Assembly: GCA_964528705.1 (NCBI GenBank)
Contig: CAZGUW010000214.1
Coordinates: 1-8,573 of the forward strand
Reading direction: 5' to 3'
Origin: SLRI01 sp964528705
GTDB lineage: Bacteria > Pseudomonadota > Alphaproteobacteria > Geminicoccales > Geminicoccaceae
DNA length: 8,573 bases
Below, one piece after another: positions 1 to 6,825 of the stretch. Under the pieces are notes generated by a model. The model was not told the DNA's origin. It saw only the letters and a list, made by a program, of their open reading frames with translations, and did not search any database. Made by a program: the position numbers and the translations under genes. Numbering within the stretch: position 1 is the first letter of the stretch; each line of letters opens with the position of its first letter.

Positions 1-1
1 C

Positions 2-691
2 CCCTCTCCCGAGACGATCAAGCAGGCAGTGCTCGAGCACGGCGCCGATCTCGGCATCGCCCTCGACGGCGACGCGGACCGGCTGATCCTCGTCGACGAG
101 CGGGGCCAGCTCGTCGATGGCGACCAGCTGCTCGCCCTGATCGCCCAGAGCTGGATGGCGGACGGCCGGCTGCGCGGCGACGGTGTGGTGGCGACGCTGA
201 TGTCGAACTTCGGCCTCGAGGGCTTCCTCAAGGGCCTGGGCCTCGACCTGCACCGCACCAGGGTCGGCGACCGCTATGTCGTCGAGCGGATGCGCGAGGG
301 CGGCTTCAATGTCGGCGGCGAGCAGTCCGGCCACATCGTCCTCAGCGATTTCGCCACCACCGGCGACGGGCTCTTGGCCGCCCTGCAGGTGCTGGCCGTG
401 CTCTGCCGGAGCCAGCGCCCGATGAGCGAGATCGGCCGCTCCTTCGCGCCGCTGCCGCAGCAATTGCGCAATGTGCGGATCGCCAGCGCCATCGACCTGC
501 ACGGCCCCGCTCTGGCCCCGGTGCTGGCGGCGAACGAGGCGCGGCTCGCCGGGCGCGGCCGCCTCGTGGTCCGTCCATCCGGCACCGAGCCCCTGATCCG
601 CGTCATGGTCGAGGCCGACGACGAGGCGCTGCTCGAGGACGTGATCTCGACCGTCGCCGACGCGATCGAGCGCGTGACCGCAGCCACCTGA
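2..691 (+). CDS. glmM: Phosphoglucosamine mutase, C-terminal half (5' end outside window)
   Basis: GlmM converts glucosamine-6-phosphate to glucosamine-1-phosphate in the cytoplasm, the step before UDP-GlcNAc for peptidoglycan and lipopolysaccharide. About 229 residues are present, roughly half of the usual 445-450. Visible motifs, in order, are the metal-binding loop DGDADR (65-82), the run VGDRYVVERMREGG, the sugar-specificity loop GEQSGH (317-334) followed by ILSDFATTGDG in slightly varied form, and the phosphate-binding loop RPSGTEP (572-592). This combination separates GlmM from other phosphohexomutases. The catalytic phosphoserine region would lie upstream of the window. The frame is open from base 2, so the gene is cut by the window edge and not truncated in the genome. 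The stop is TGA at 689-691, and no clear intrinsic terminator follows. Confidence 0.96.
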   Translation, partial: PSPETIKQAVLEHGADLGIALDGDADRLILVDERGQLVDGDQLLALIAQSWMADGRLRGDGVVATLMSNFGLEGFLKGLGLDLHRTRVGDRYVVERMREGGFNVGGEQSGHIVLSDFATTGDGLLAALQVLAVLCRSQRPMSEIGRSFAPLPQQLRNVRIASAIDLHGPALAPVLAANEARLAGRGRLVVRPSGTEPLIRVMVEADDEALLEDVISTVADAIERVTAAT

Positions 692-706
692 GCGACCCGG
701 GGTTGT

Positions 707-726
707 AATTCAACCATAGGTTAATT
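707..726. promoter_or_regulatory. AT-rich regulatory element, copy 1 (before lipoprotein gene)
   Basis: AATTCAACCATAGGTTAATT lies between glmM and the lipoprotein gene, 35 nt before the preferred start codon. It contains the perfect inverted repeat AACC-ATA-GGTT (712-722) and overlaps a second one, GGTTG-TAATT-CAACC (701-715). A copy matching at 17 of 20 bases lies directly before mutS (4129-4148). On the minus strand it reads TTAA-N7-TTGA, one base away from the CtrA consensus TTAA-N7-TTAA. I see no convincing -35 box. A regulator site or an activator-dependent promoter is inferred. Confidence 0.5.
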
Positions 727-761
727 TATCTTCTGGGCATTCTCGCATGCGAGGTTGCCCG

Positions 762-2252
762 ATGCTGCGTCTCCGCGATTTCCTCGGCCTCCTGCCGCTG
801 CCGCTCCTGGCCGCCTGTGCCGGTACGGCGCCGGAGGCGACGGACCTGGCTGCACGGCCGGCGGCGGTCGAGCCGGCCGGCGGACCGGCCACGGCACCCG
901 TCGCCGCTGCCTGGCCCGAGGCCGCGTCCTGCAGCGCCCTGGTGCGGGCGCTGGCGACCCTCGGCCCGGCGGCGCGGCGCGACCTCGACCCGCTGACCGC
1001 CCCGGTGGCCCTGGTCGGCGTCGGACCGCAGGAGCTTCGGCTCGAGCGCGACCTGCCGATACCCGTGGCGGCCACCGCCACCGGTGCAACCGCCCCCTGC
1101 CTCCTCCTCGTCGGCGCGCCGGCGGCCCTGCCGGCGGCGGCCGACCGGGTGCTCGACCAGCGTGTGGTGCATTCGACCTATCAGGACGGCAGCAAGCGCC
1201 GGCGCAACCCGGACCACCAGGCGCTCGAGCGCGATCTCGCCGCGGCCAAGCGGGCGCCGGGCGACGAGTTCGATGTCTTCCGGACGGGCGACCCGATGCT
1301 CGACCTGATCGGCACGCTGGCCGGCGGCGTGATCGGCGGCATCGGGCAGTTCGGGGCCGAGCGCGAGATCAGGGAGCTCGAGACGGCCCTTGCCGCGACG
1401 CCTGCCTATCTCGAGCAGCCGACCGAATCCGCCTATCGCTACGACCTCGTCGAGCTCGAGGCGGAGCGCCGGGCGCGCCTGCCGGTCGCCCTCTTCGACC
1501 GGGCGAGCGGGACCGCCATCGCCATCGACGTGACCCGCGCCGAGCGCCAGCTCTTCGCGCTCGCCAACGACCGCCGGCCGCAGGACCTGCAGCCGCCGCC
1601 CGTGCCCGGGGCGGCCCTGGTGACGACCGCGACGCTCGCCGCCTGGCGGGCGGGCAGCCCGACCCTGACCACGAGCGCCCTCGTCGAGCACCTCGCCGAA
1701 GCGCTGGGCGACGGCGTTTCGGCCCGCCCGGCCACGCTCGGCGAGACGCTCGCCGATCTGCGCCGGGCACTGCCGGCGGGGCCGGTCGTCATGGCGGCGC
1801 TCGAGGGCCCGACCGGGCGGACACCGGCCGCGGTCAGGAGCGCCCGCCCGCTGGCCGAAGGCCTGGTCCAGGTGGGCGGGGAGGGTGACGCCAGCGGTTT
1901 CTACGTCACGGCCGAGCACATTGCCGCGCCGGCAAGCGCGCTCGCCCGGTCGAGCCTGGTCCCGGTCCGCTACCCGGACGGCATGGCGGCCTATGGCATG
2001 GTCGAGCTTGTCGACGAGGAGCTCGGCCTGGCGCTCATCTACCTGCCCCGTCACGGCGAGGTGCTCGAGCGGGCCGTCGCCGGAGCGGCGCCGCCGCCAC
2101 CGGCCCCCCGCCCGGGCACGCCGCAGGGCGTGCCGTTCGTGGATGACGAGCGGATCCTCGGGCTCTTCGTCGTCGACAGCCTGACCGCCGAGCCGCGCTG
2201 GGTCAGCGCCCTGGAGCTCGACCGCTTCGTCGGCCGGCTGCAGTCGCTCTGA
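762..2252 (+). CDS. Lipoprotein with a degenerate trypsin-like C-terminal domain
   Basis: Predicted 496-aa envelope lipoprotein of no family I recognise. Residues 1-19 form a lipoprotein signal: arginines at 3 and 5, a leucine-rich core, and lipobox LAAC with the lipidated Cys at 19. Ala follows, so outer-membrane sorting is likely. The start at 762 is preferred over ATG 747 because GAGG (751-754) lies 7 nt upstream and it gives a normal signal peptide. After an Ala/Pro-rich linker there is a conserved-looking middle with a basic patch (YQDGSKRRRNPDHQ) and a glycine-zipper-like stretch (residues 180-196). Residues about 375-475 follow a trypsin-like order: GFYVT (379-383), then the His region with Ser392 in the His place; VDEELGLALI, with Gly422 where DLALL has Asp; and GTPQGVPF, with Gln455 in the nucleophile place, before ILGLFV. 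If that alignment is right, it is a binding domain and not a protease. A Pro-rich linker (about 440-452) precedes the last block. It is convergent with the next gene, 22 bp away. Confidence 0.8.
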   Translation: MLRLRDFLGLLPLPLLAACAGTAPEATDLAARPAAVEPAGGPATAPVAAAWPEAASCSALVRALATLGPAARRDLDPLTAPVALVGVGPQELRLERDLPIPVAATATGATAPCLLLVGAPAALPAAADRVLDQRVVHSTYQDGSKRRRNPDHQALERDLAAAKRAPGDEFDVFRTGDPMLDLIGTLAGGVIGGIGQFGAEREIRELETALAATPAYLEQPTESAYRYDLVELEAERRARLPVALFDRASGTAIAIDVTRAERQLFALANDRRPQDLQPPPVPGAALVTTATLAAWRAGSPTLTTSALVEHLAEALGDGVSARPATLGETLADLRRALPAGPVVMAALEGPTGRTPAAVRSARPLAEGLVQVGGEGDASGFYVTAEHIAAPASALARSSLVPVRYPDGMAAYGMVELVDEELGLALIYLPRHGEVLERAVAGAAPPPPAPRPGTPQGVPFVDDERILGLFVVDSLTAEPRWVSALELDRFVGRLQSL

Positions 2253-2274
2253 CCGGCCGCTGCCCCGGCGGACG

Positions 2275-2637
2275 TCAGCCGGCCGCCCGGCGCTGGCGCC
2301 AGAAGGCGAGGGCGAGCAGCGCCCAGCCGGTCATGAAGGCGAGGCCGCCGAGCGGTGCGAGCATCGCCACCGGCCCGGGCGCGCCGAGAGCGAGCGCATA
2401 GAGGCTGCCCGAGAAGGCGAAAATGCCGCCCAGGAAGCACCAGGCCGGCAGGCGCGCCGCCGGCAGGGCGATGGCGGCCAGGATGATCGCCAGCGCATGC
2501 CACATCTGGTAGCGCGCCGCGGTCTCGATCAGCGCCGCCGCCCGCTCGTCGCCGGCGCCATGCGCGCCGAAGGCGCCGGCCGCGACCGCGAAGAGCGCCA
2601 GGACCGCGCCGAGCCAGGCATCCCTGCCGATCTGCAT
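2275..2637 (-). CDS. DUF423 family small integral membrane protein
   Basis: A 120-aa inner-membrane protein of the DUF423 family, whose function is not established. The family pattern is clear: an N-terminal hydrophobic helix ending in GAFGAHG (residues 21-27), the motif YQMWHALA (43-50), and then three more hydrophobic stretches, for about four transmembrane segments in all. The basic tail WRQRRAAG suggests a cytoplasmic C-terminus. Length is typical for the family. The start was chosen because AAAGG (complement of 2644-2648) lies 6 nt upstream of the ATG; the longer open frame upstream is not hydrophobic and has no such site. The gene is divergent from rnhB across 73 bp, so the two promoters must share that gap. 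It converges on the lipoprotein gene with no visible terminator between them. Confidence 0.88.
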   Translation of the reverse strand: MQIGRDAWLGAVLALFAVAAGAFGAHGAGDERAAALIETAARYQMWHALAIILAAIALPAARLPAWCFLGGIFAFSGSLYALALGAPGPVAMLAPLGGLAFMTGWALLALAFWRQRRAAG

Positions 2638-2710
2638 CCGCCGCCTTTGGTGATGGGTTGGCCGTGGCTTCGAGATATGCGATTTCCCTGGCCGCGCAAC
2701 AGGCGCAGGG

Positions 2711-3319
2711 ATGTCGCGGCAGGGCGGAATGACGATGATCATCAGGGTCGGCATCGACGAGGTGGGTCGCGGGCCGCTCGCCGGCCCGGTGCTGGCCGCC
2801 GCCGTCCACCTGCCGCGGGCGATCCCGGGCATGGCCGATTCGAAGACCCTGAAGCCGGCCCGGCGGGAGGAGCTGGCGCTGCTGATCCGCGAGCAGGCGT
2901 GCTGGGCGCTCGGTGCCGCCTCGGTCGCCGAGATCGACCGGCTCAACATCCTCGCCGCGAGCCACCTCGCCATGCGGCGGGCGATGCGCCGCCTCCTCGG
3001 GCTCCTGCCCGCGGCACCGGACGAGGTGCTGGTCGACGGCCATCTCGATCCGGGGCTCGGCTGCCGCACGCGCTGCATCGTCGGCGGCGACGCCACGGTG
3101 GCGGAGATCGGCGCCGCCTCGATCCTCGCCAAGGTGGCCCGCGACCGGCTCCTGGCGCGCCTCGGCCGGCGCCACCCGGCCTACGGCTTCGAGCGCCATG
3201 CCGGCTACCCGACGCTGGCGCACCGGACGGCCCTGGCCCTGGTCGGGGCCTCGCCGCATCATCGCCGGAGCTTCGCCCCGGTGCGCCAGGTGCTGGCCGC
3301 GGGCGTCGCGGCTCAGTAG
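2711..3319 (+). CDS. rnhB: Ribonuclease HII
   Basis: RNase HII cuts the RNA strand of RNA-DNA hybrids and starts removal of single ribonucleotides from DNA in the cytoplasm. The 202-residue length is normal. Motifs with numbering from ATG 2711: GIDEVGRGPLAGPV (14-27) with catalytic Asp16 and Glu17, DSKTL (43-47), VDG with catalytic Asp109, and GDATVAEIGAASILAKVARD (126-145) ending in the fourth carboxylate, Asp145. The C-terminal signatures YGFERHAGYPT and SPHHRRSFAPV are also present. All four active-site acids are intact. The start is uncertain. ATG 2711 is the longest; ATG 2729 and ATG 2735 also fit, and the latter has AGGGCGG 7 nt upstream. The 3' end overlaps the opposite-strand gene by 7 bp. 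Confidence 0.96.
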   Translation: MSRQGGMTMIIRVGIDEVGRGPLAGPVLAAAVHLPRAIPGMADSKTLKPARREELALLIREQACWALGAASVAEIDRLNILAASHLAMRRAMRRLLGLLPAAPDEVLVDGHLDPGLGCRTRCIVGGDATVAEIGAASILAKVARDRLLARLGRRHPAYGFERHAGYPTLAHRTALALVGASPHHRRSFAPVRQVLAAGVAAQ

Positions 3320-3843
3320 CCGAGCATCGCCGTCCAGAAGGCGTCGCGTGCCATGAAGCTCTCGGCCGAATCGTTGGGATAGACGGCAAGGTAGAGAAAG
3401 GCGAAGCCGGGCAGCCGGGCCATCACCGTCTGCAGCCGCTCGAACCCGCCCTCCCGGATCCAGTCGAGCGCCGCTTCCTGGTGTTCGGCGCTGCGCGAGA
3501 GCAGCAATGCCAGCGCCTGCTCCGGCTGCGCCGCCGCACCGCCCTCCTCGAGCAGCATGAAGATGCTGGTGATCACCGCACTGCACATCGTCGCGTATTC
3601 GAGGATCGCGTGGCTGGTGGCGAGCGTGTAGGGCTGCCGGTTGATGACCGCCGTGATCTCCTCGTTGGAGAGCAGCCGGCGGGCCTCGCCCCAGACGAAA
3701 TCGTCGAGCAGCGTCATCCGGTCGGCCCAGGGCAGATACTGCAGCCGGGTCGCGAGGCGCCGGGCGTGGCCGGCGGCGTCCTGCCAGCCATTCGGCACCT
3801 GGTCCTGCAGGAAGGCGTCACAGCCGGGCGAGAGATGGATCAT
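3313..3843 (-). CDS. Hypothetical 176-aa alpha-helical protein
   Basis: I do not recognise a family. The start at 3843 is well supported: GGAGG within GGGGAGGG (complement of 3848-3855) lies 5 nt before the ATG. The upstream open frame to 4128 is low-complexity and unlikely to be translated. The protein is soluble in character, with no signal peptide. Heptad-like hydrophobic spacing suggests a helical bundle, and Trp, Tyr and Phe are fairly common (LQYLPWADRM, LDDFVWGEARR, LPGFAFLYLAVYPND). One moderately hydrophobic stretch (residues 84-98, containing AVITSIFMLLEE) looks like a buried helix and not a membrane span. Codon use matches neighbouring genes, so it is probably native. The 3' end overlaps rnhB by 7 bp, and the 5' flank holds two strong hairpins. 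Confidence 0.75.
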   Translation of the reverse strand: MIHLSPGCDAFLQDQVPNGWQDAAGHARRLATRLQYLPWADRMTLLDDFVWGEARRLLSNEEITAVINRQPYTLATSHAILEYATMCSAVITSIFMLLEEGGAAAQPEQALALLLSRSAEHQEAALDWIREGGFERLQTVMARLPGFAFLYLAVYPNDSAESFMARDAFWTAMLGY

Positions 3844-3883
3844 GCGACCCTCCCCGGGCAGCGACGGCCCGCTTCGCCACCCT

Positions 3884-3902
3884 GTCCGGCCCGGCGCCGG
3901 AC
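3884..3902. repeat. Inverted repeat 1 in the leader of the 176-aa gene
   Basis: GTCCGGC, then the 5-nt loop CCGGC, then GCCGGAC: a perfect 7-bp GC stem. It lies about 41 nt upstream of the minus-strand start codon at 3843, so it may fold in that gene's leader or serve as an operator. The minus-strand transcript has no T-run at its end, so a simple terminator is unlikely. Confidence 0.5.
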
Positions 3903-3918
3903 CAAGACTTCCCCGTGC

Positions 3919-3940
3919 CGGGCAGCCGTCAGGCTGCCCG
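3919..3940. repeat. Inverted repeat 2, strong hairpin
   Basis: CGGGCAGCC, tetraloop GTCA, GGCTGCCCG: a perfect 9-bp stem. On the plus strand it is followed by CTCGTTCCTT, which is only weakly T-rich, and no plus-strand gene ends nearby. It could be a hairpin in the minus-strand leader, a weak terminator shielding mutS from readthrough, or a dispersed repeat. Confidence 0.5.
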
Positions 3941-4128
3941 CTCGTTCCTTCGACATGCTCGCCCTCTCCTCGCTCGGCGCGCTCGGCACTGCCCATGCGT
4001 TGCTCGCTCGACCGACGACGCTTCCTCGGCGATAGTGGCCTGACTTTCGTGGCCCCCGGCCGGGCGTCGATCATGACCGGTCGTCCCGAGAGCGCATGAT
4101 AGGAACTGACGCGAGCGTGGCAACCCAA

Positions 4129-4148
4129 AATTCAACTATAGGTTATTA
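4129..4148. promoter_or_regulatory. AT-rich regulatory element, copy 2 (abutting the mutS start)
   Basis: AATTCAACTATAGGTTATTA matches the element at 707-726 at 17 of 20 positions and ends 1 nt before the annotated mutS ATG. The core AACT-ATA-GGTT has one mismatch from a perfect inverted repeat. The only candidate mutS Shine-Dalgarno, AGG at 4140-4142, lies inside the element, so a protein bound here would directly affect mutS expression. No good -35 box is seen. Confidence 0.5.
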
Positions 4149-4149
4149 G

Positions 4150-6825
4150 ATGGCTGCCAGGCGTCCCCGTCCGGTAGAAACCGACACCCGGGCCGGCGAG
4201 CGCGCCAGCCCGATGATCGAGCAGTACCAGGGACTCAAGGCCGAGCACCCGGGATCGCTGCTGTTCTTCCGCATGGGCGACTTCTACGAGCTCTTCTTCG
4301 CCGACGCCGAGGCGGCGGCACCGGCGCTCGACATCGCCCTCACCAAACGCGGCCAGCACGCGGGCCGGGACATCCCGATGTGCGGCGTGCCGGTGCACAG
4401 TGCCGAGAGCTATCTCGAGCGGCTGATCCGCGCCGGCTTCAAGGTGGCGATCTGCGAGCAGGTCGAGGATCCCGCCGTCGCGCGCCAGCGTGGCGGCAAG
4501 AGCGTCGTCCGCCGTGAAGTGGTGCGCATCGTCACGCCGGGCACGCTCACCGAGGAGAGCCTCCTCGATGCCAGGCGCCACAACTTCCTCGGTGCGCTCG
4601 CCCGGGTGGGTGGGGCCCTGGGCTTCGCCTGGGTCGACATCTCGACCGGCGCCTTCCGGACCGAGGCAACGACCCCGGAGGATCTGGGGCCGCTGCTCGC
4701 TCGCCTCGCCCCGGGCGAGATCCTGCTGGCGCGCTCGCTCGTCGAGGACCAGGGCCTCCAGGCGGCCCTGCAGGCCTGGCAGGCGCGCCTGACCCTCCTT
4801 GAGCCGCCGGCCTTCGACAGCCAGGCGGCCGCCCACCGGTTGCAGCAGCACTTCGAGGTCGCCACGCTCGACGCCTTCGGGCGCTTCGAGCGGGCCGAGA
4901 TCGCCGCCGCCGGGGCCATCCTCGACTACCTGGCGACCACCCAGAAGGGCCTGCTGCCGCGCCTCGACCGGCCCGAGCGGCAGGAATCCGCTGCCTCCTT
5001 GCGCATCGATCCGGCGACCCGGCGCAATCTCGAGCTCCTGGAGACCCAGGACGGCCGCCGCCAGGGGGCCCTGCTCGCCACCATCGATCGCACCCGGACC
5101 GGCGCCGGCGCCCGCCTCCTGGCCGAGCGCCTCGCGGCACCCCTCGCCACGCTCGCCCCGATCCAGGCCCGGCTCGCCGAGGTCGCGGGCTTCGTCGCCG
5201 ACGAGGACGCCCGCGAGCACTGCCGCACCGTCCTCAAGGGCGTGCCGGACATCGCCCGGGCCCTCTCGCGCCTGGTGGTCGGCCGGGGCGGGCCGCGCGA
5301 TCTCGTGGCCCTCGCCGCGGGCCTCGCCGCGGCGCACGGCCTCAGCGACCGGCTCCGGCCGGCCGAGCCGGCACTCGCAGCACTCGCCGAAGGGATCGCC
5401 GACACGAGCGGCCTCGTCGCCCGGCTGGAGCAGCTGCTCGAGCCGGCCCCGCCGCTGCAGGCCCGGGACGGCGGCTTTATCCGCGCCGATGCGGTGGCCG
5501 AGCTCGACGAGCTCAGAACACTCCGCGACCAGGGCCGCCGCCATATCGCCGCCCTCGAGGCGCGCTATCGCGAGACCACCGGCATCGCCTCGCTGAAGAT
5601 CCGCCACAACAACATGCTGGGCTACTTCATCGAGGTTACCGCGACCCATGCCGGGAAGGTGCCGGACGATTTCCGCCGGCGGCAGGGCATGGTCAACGCC
5701 CAGCGCTTCGGCACGGACGAGCTCGCCGACCTCGAGCGGCGCATCGCCAGCGCCGCCGACCGGGCGCTGGCGCTCGAGCTCGAGCTCTTCGAGGAGCTGC
5801 GCGGCCTGGTGCTGGAAGCCGCCGAGCCCGTCGCGCGGACAGCCGCGGCACTCGCGGCGATCGACGTCGCGGCAGCCCTTGCCGCCCTCGCCATCGAGGC
5901 CGACTGGACGGCACCCGTCCTCACCGACGGTCTCGACTTCAGCATCGAAGGCGGCCGGCACCCGGTGGTCGAGGCGGCGCTGGAAGCCGGCCGCGGGCGG
6001 TTCGTCGCCAATGACTGCCGGCTGGAGGAGGCGGAGCGCCTGTGGCTGCTGACCGGCCCCAACATGGCCGGCAAGAGCACCTTCCTGCGCCAGAATGCGC
6101 TCATCGTCGTGCTCGCCCAGATCGGCAGCTTCGTGCCGGCGCGGAGCGCGAGGCTCGGCGTCGTCGACAAGCTCTTCAGCCGGGTCGGCGCCGCCGACGA
6201 CCTGGCGCGCGGCCAGTCCACCTTCATGGTCGAGATGGTCGAGACGGCGACCATCCTGAACCAGGCCGGCGAGCGCAGCTTCGTCATCCTCGACGAGATC
6301 GGCCGGGGTACCGCGACCTATGACGGCCTGTCGCTCGCCTGGGCCGTGGTCGAGCACCTGCACGAGGCCAACCGCTGCCGCGGCCTTTTCGCGACCCACT
6401 ACCACGAGCTCACCGCCCTCGCCGCACGGCTCGAATCGCTCGGCGCCTACACCGTCCGGGTGAAGGAGTGGCAGGGCGATGTCGTCTTCCTCCACGAGGT
6501 GATGGCCGGCACCGCCGACCGCTCCTATGGCCTGCACGTCGCCCGCCTCGCCGGCCTGCCGCATGCCGTGCTGGCCCGGGCCCAGGAGGTGCTGGAGAAG
6601 CTCGAGGCCGGCGAGGCCCGGGCGGCACCGGCCGAGATCGCCGAGGACCTGCCGCTCTTTCGCGCGAGCCTCAAGAACCGGCCGCCCGTCGCGGCACCGG
6701 CCGCCATCCCGCCGCAGCTTCTCGCCCTTGGCGACCGGCTCGCCGCCGTGCGGCCGGACGACCTCTCACCGCGCGCCGCCCTGGAGTTGCTCTATGAGCT
6801 CAAAGCCATTGCCCGCGAGACCTGA
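4150..6825 (+). CDS. mutS: DNA mismatch repair protein MutS
   Basis: MutS finds mismatches and small loops in newly copied DNA and starts repair together with MutL. The 891 residues are normal for alphaproteobacteria. Domains in order: the mismatch-binding domain with GDFYE (Phe45 and Glu47 are the wedge residues); connector, lever and clamp; and the ATPase, with Walker A GPNMAGKST (636-644, Lys642), Walker B FVILDE (Asp715, Glu716) and FATHYHEL with His750. The helix-turn-helix dimer region (YGLHVARLAGLP) follows, then DLPLF (833-837), which resembles a beta-clamp-binding peptide, and the conserved end ALELLYELKAIA. All key residues are present. ATG 4150 has only a weak AGG 7 nt upstream. 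The next in-frame ATG, at 4213, would cut into the conserved pre-domain SPM segment, so 4150 is preferred. Its 3' end contains the start of the next gene. Confidence 0.98.
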   Translation: MAARRPRPVETDTRAGERASPMIEQYQGLKAEHPGSLLFFRMGDFYELFFADAEAAAPALDIALTKRGQHAGRDIPMCGVPVHSAESYLERLIRAGFKVAICEQVEDPAVARQRGGKSVVRREVVRIVTPGTLTEESLLDARRHNFLGALARVGGALGFAWVDISTGAFRTEATTPEDLGPLLARLAPGEILLARSLVEDQGLQAALQAWQARLTLLEPPAFDSQAAAHRLQQHFEVATLDAFGRFERAEIAAAGAILDYLATTQKGLLPRLDRPERQESAASLRIDPATRRNLELLETQDGRRQGALLATIDRTRTGAGARLLAERLAAPLATLAPIQARLAEVAGFVADEDAREHCRTVLKGVPDIARALSRLVVGRGGPRDLVALAAGLAAAHGLSDRLRPAEPALAALAEGIADTSGLVARLEQLLEPAPPLQARDGGFIRADAVAELDELRTLRDQGRRHIAALEARYRETTGIASLKIRHNNMLGYFIEVTATHAGKVPDDFRRRQGMVNAQRFGTDELADLERRIASAADRALALELELFEELRGLVLEAAEPVARTAAALAAIDVAAALAALAIEADWTAPVLTDGLDFSIEGGRHPVVEAALEAGRGRFVANDCRLEEAERLWLLTGPNMAGKSTFLRQNALIVVLAQIGSFVPARSARLGVVDKLFSRVGAADDLARGQSTFMVEMVETATILNQAGERSFVILDEIGRGTATYDGLSLAWAVVEHLHEANRCRGLFATHYHELTALAARLESLGAYTVRVKEWQGDVVFLHEVMAGTADRSYGLHVARLAGLPHAVLARAQEVLEKLEAGEARAAPAEIAEDLPLFRASLKNRPPVAAPAAIPPQLLALGDRLAAVRPDDLSPRAALELLYELKAIARET

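Larger units (their letters stand above)
3844..4128. other. Intergenic stretch between the 176-aa gene and mutS
   Basis: I see no convincing gene in these bases. Open frames on both strands are by-products of high GC content. The region holds the Shine-Dalgarno sequence of the minus-strand gene (3848-3855) and two hairpins (3884-3902, 3919-3940). It also has a stretch at about 3941-4010 rich in CTCG and GCTCG words that may be the remains of a dispersed intergenic repeat. The final part carries the element before mutS, listed separately. Confidence 0.5.

Noticed and set aside
707..726. LexA (SOS) box before mutS and the lipoprotein gene
   Set aside because: The alphaproteobacterial LexA pattern GTTC-N7-GTTC or GAAC-N7-GAAC is not present in either copy.
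726..2054. 442-aa minus-strand open frame opposite the lipoprotein gene
   Set aside because: It has Arg/Gly/Ala-rich composition and no recognisable motif. The plus strand has a ribosome site, signal peptide and lipobox.
2497..4035. Long plus-strand open frame spanning DUF423, rnhB and the 176-aa gene
   Set aside because: It crosses three well-supported genes in other frames and has shadow-type composition.
4132..6564. 810-aa minus-strand open frame
   Set aside because: It lies wholly within mutS on the other strand, is low-complexity Gly/Arg/Glu-rich, and shows no domain. It is a by-product of high GC content.
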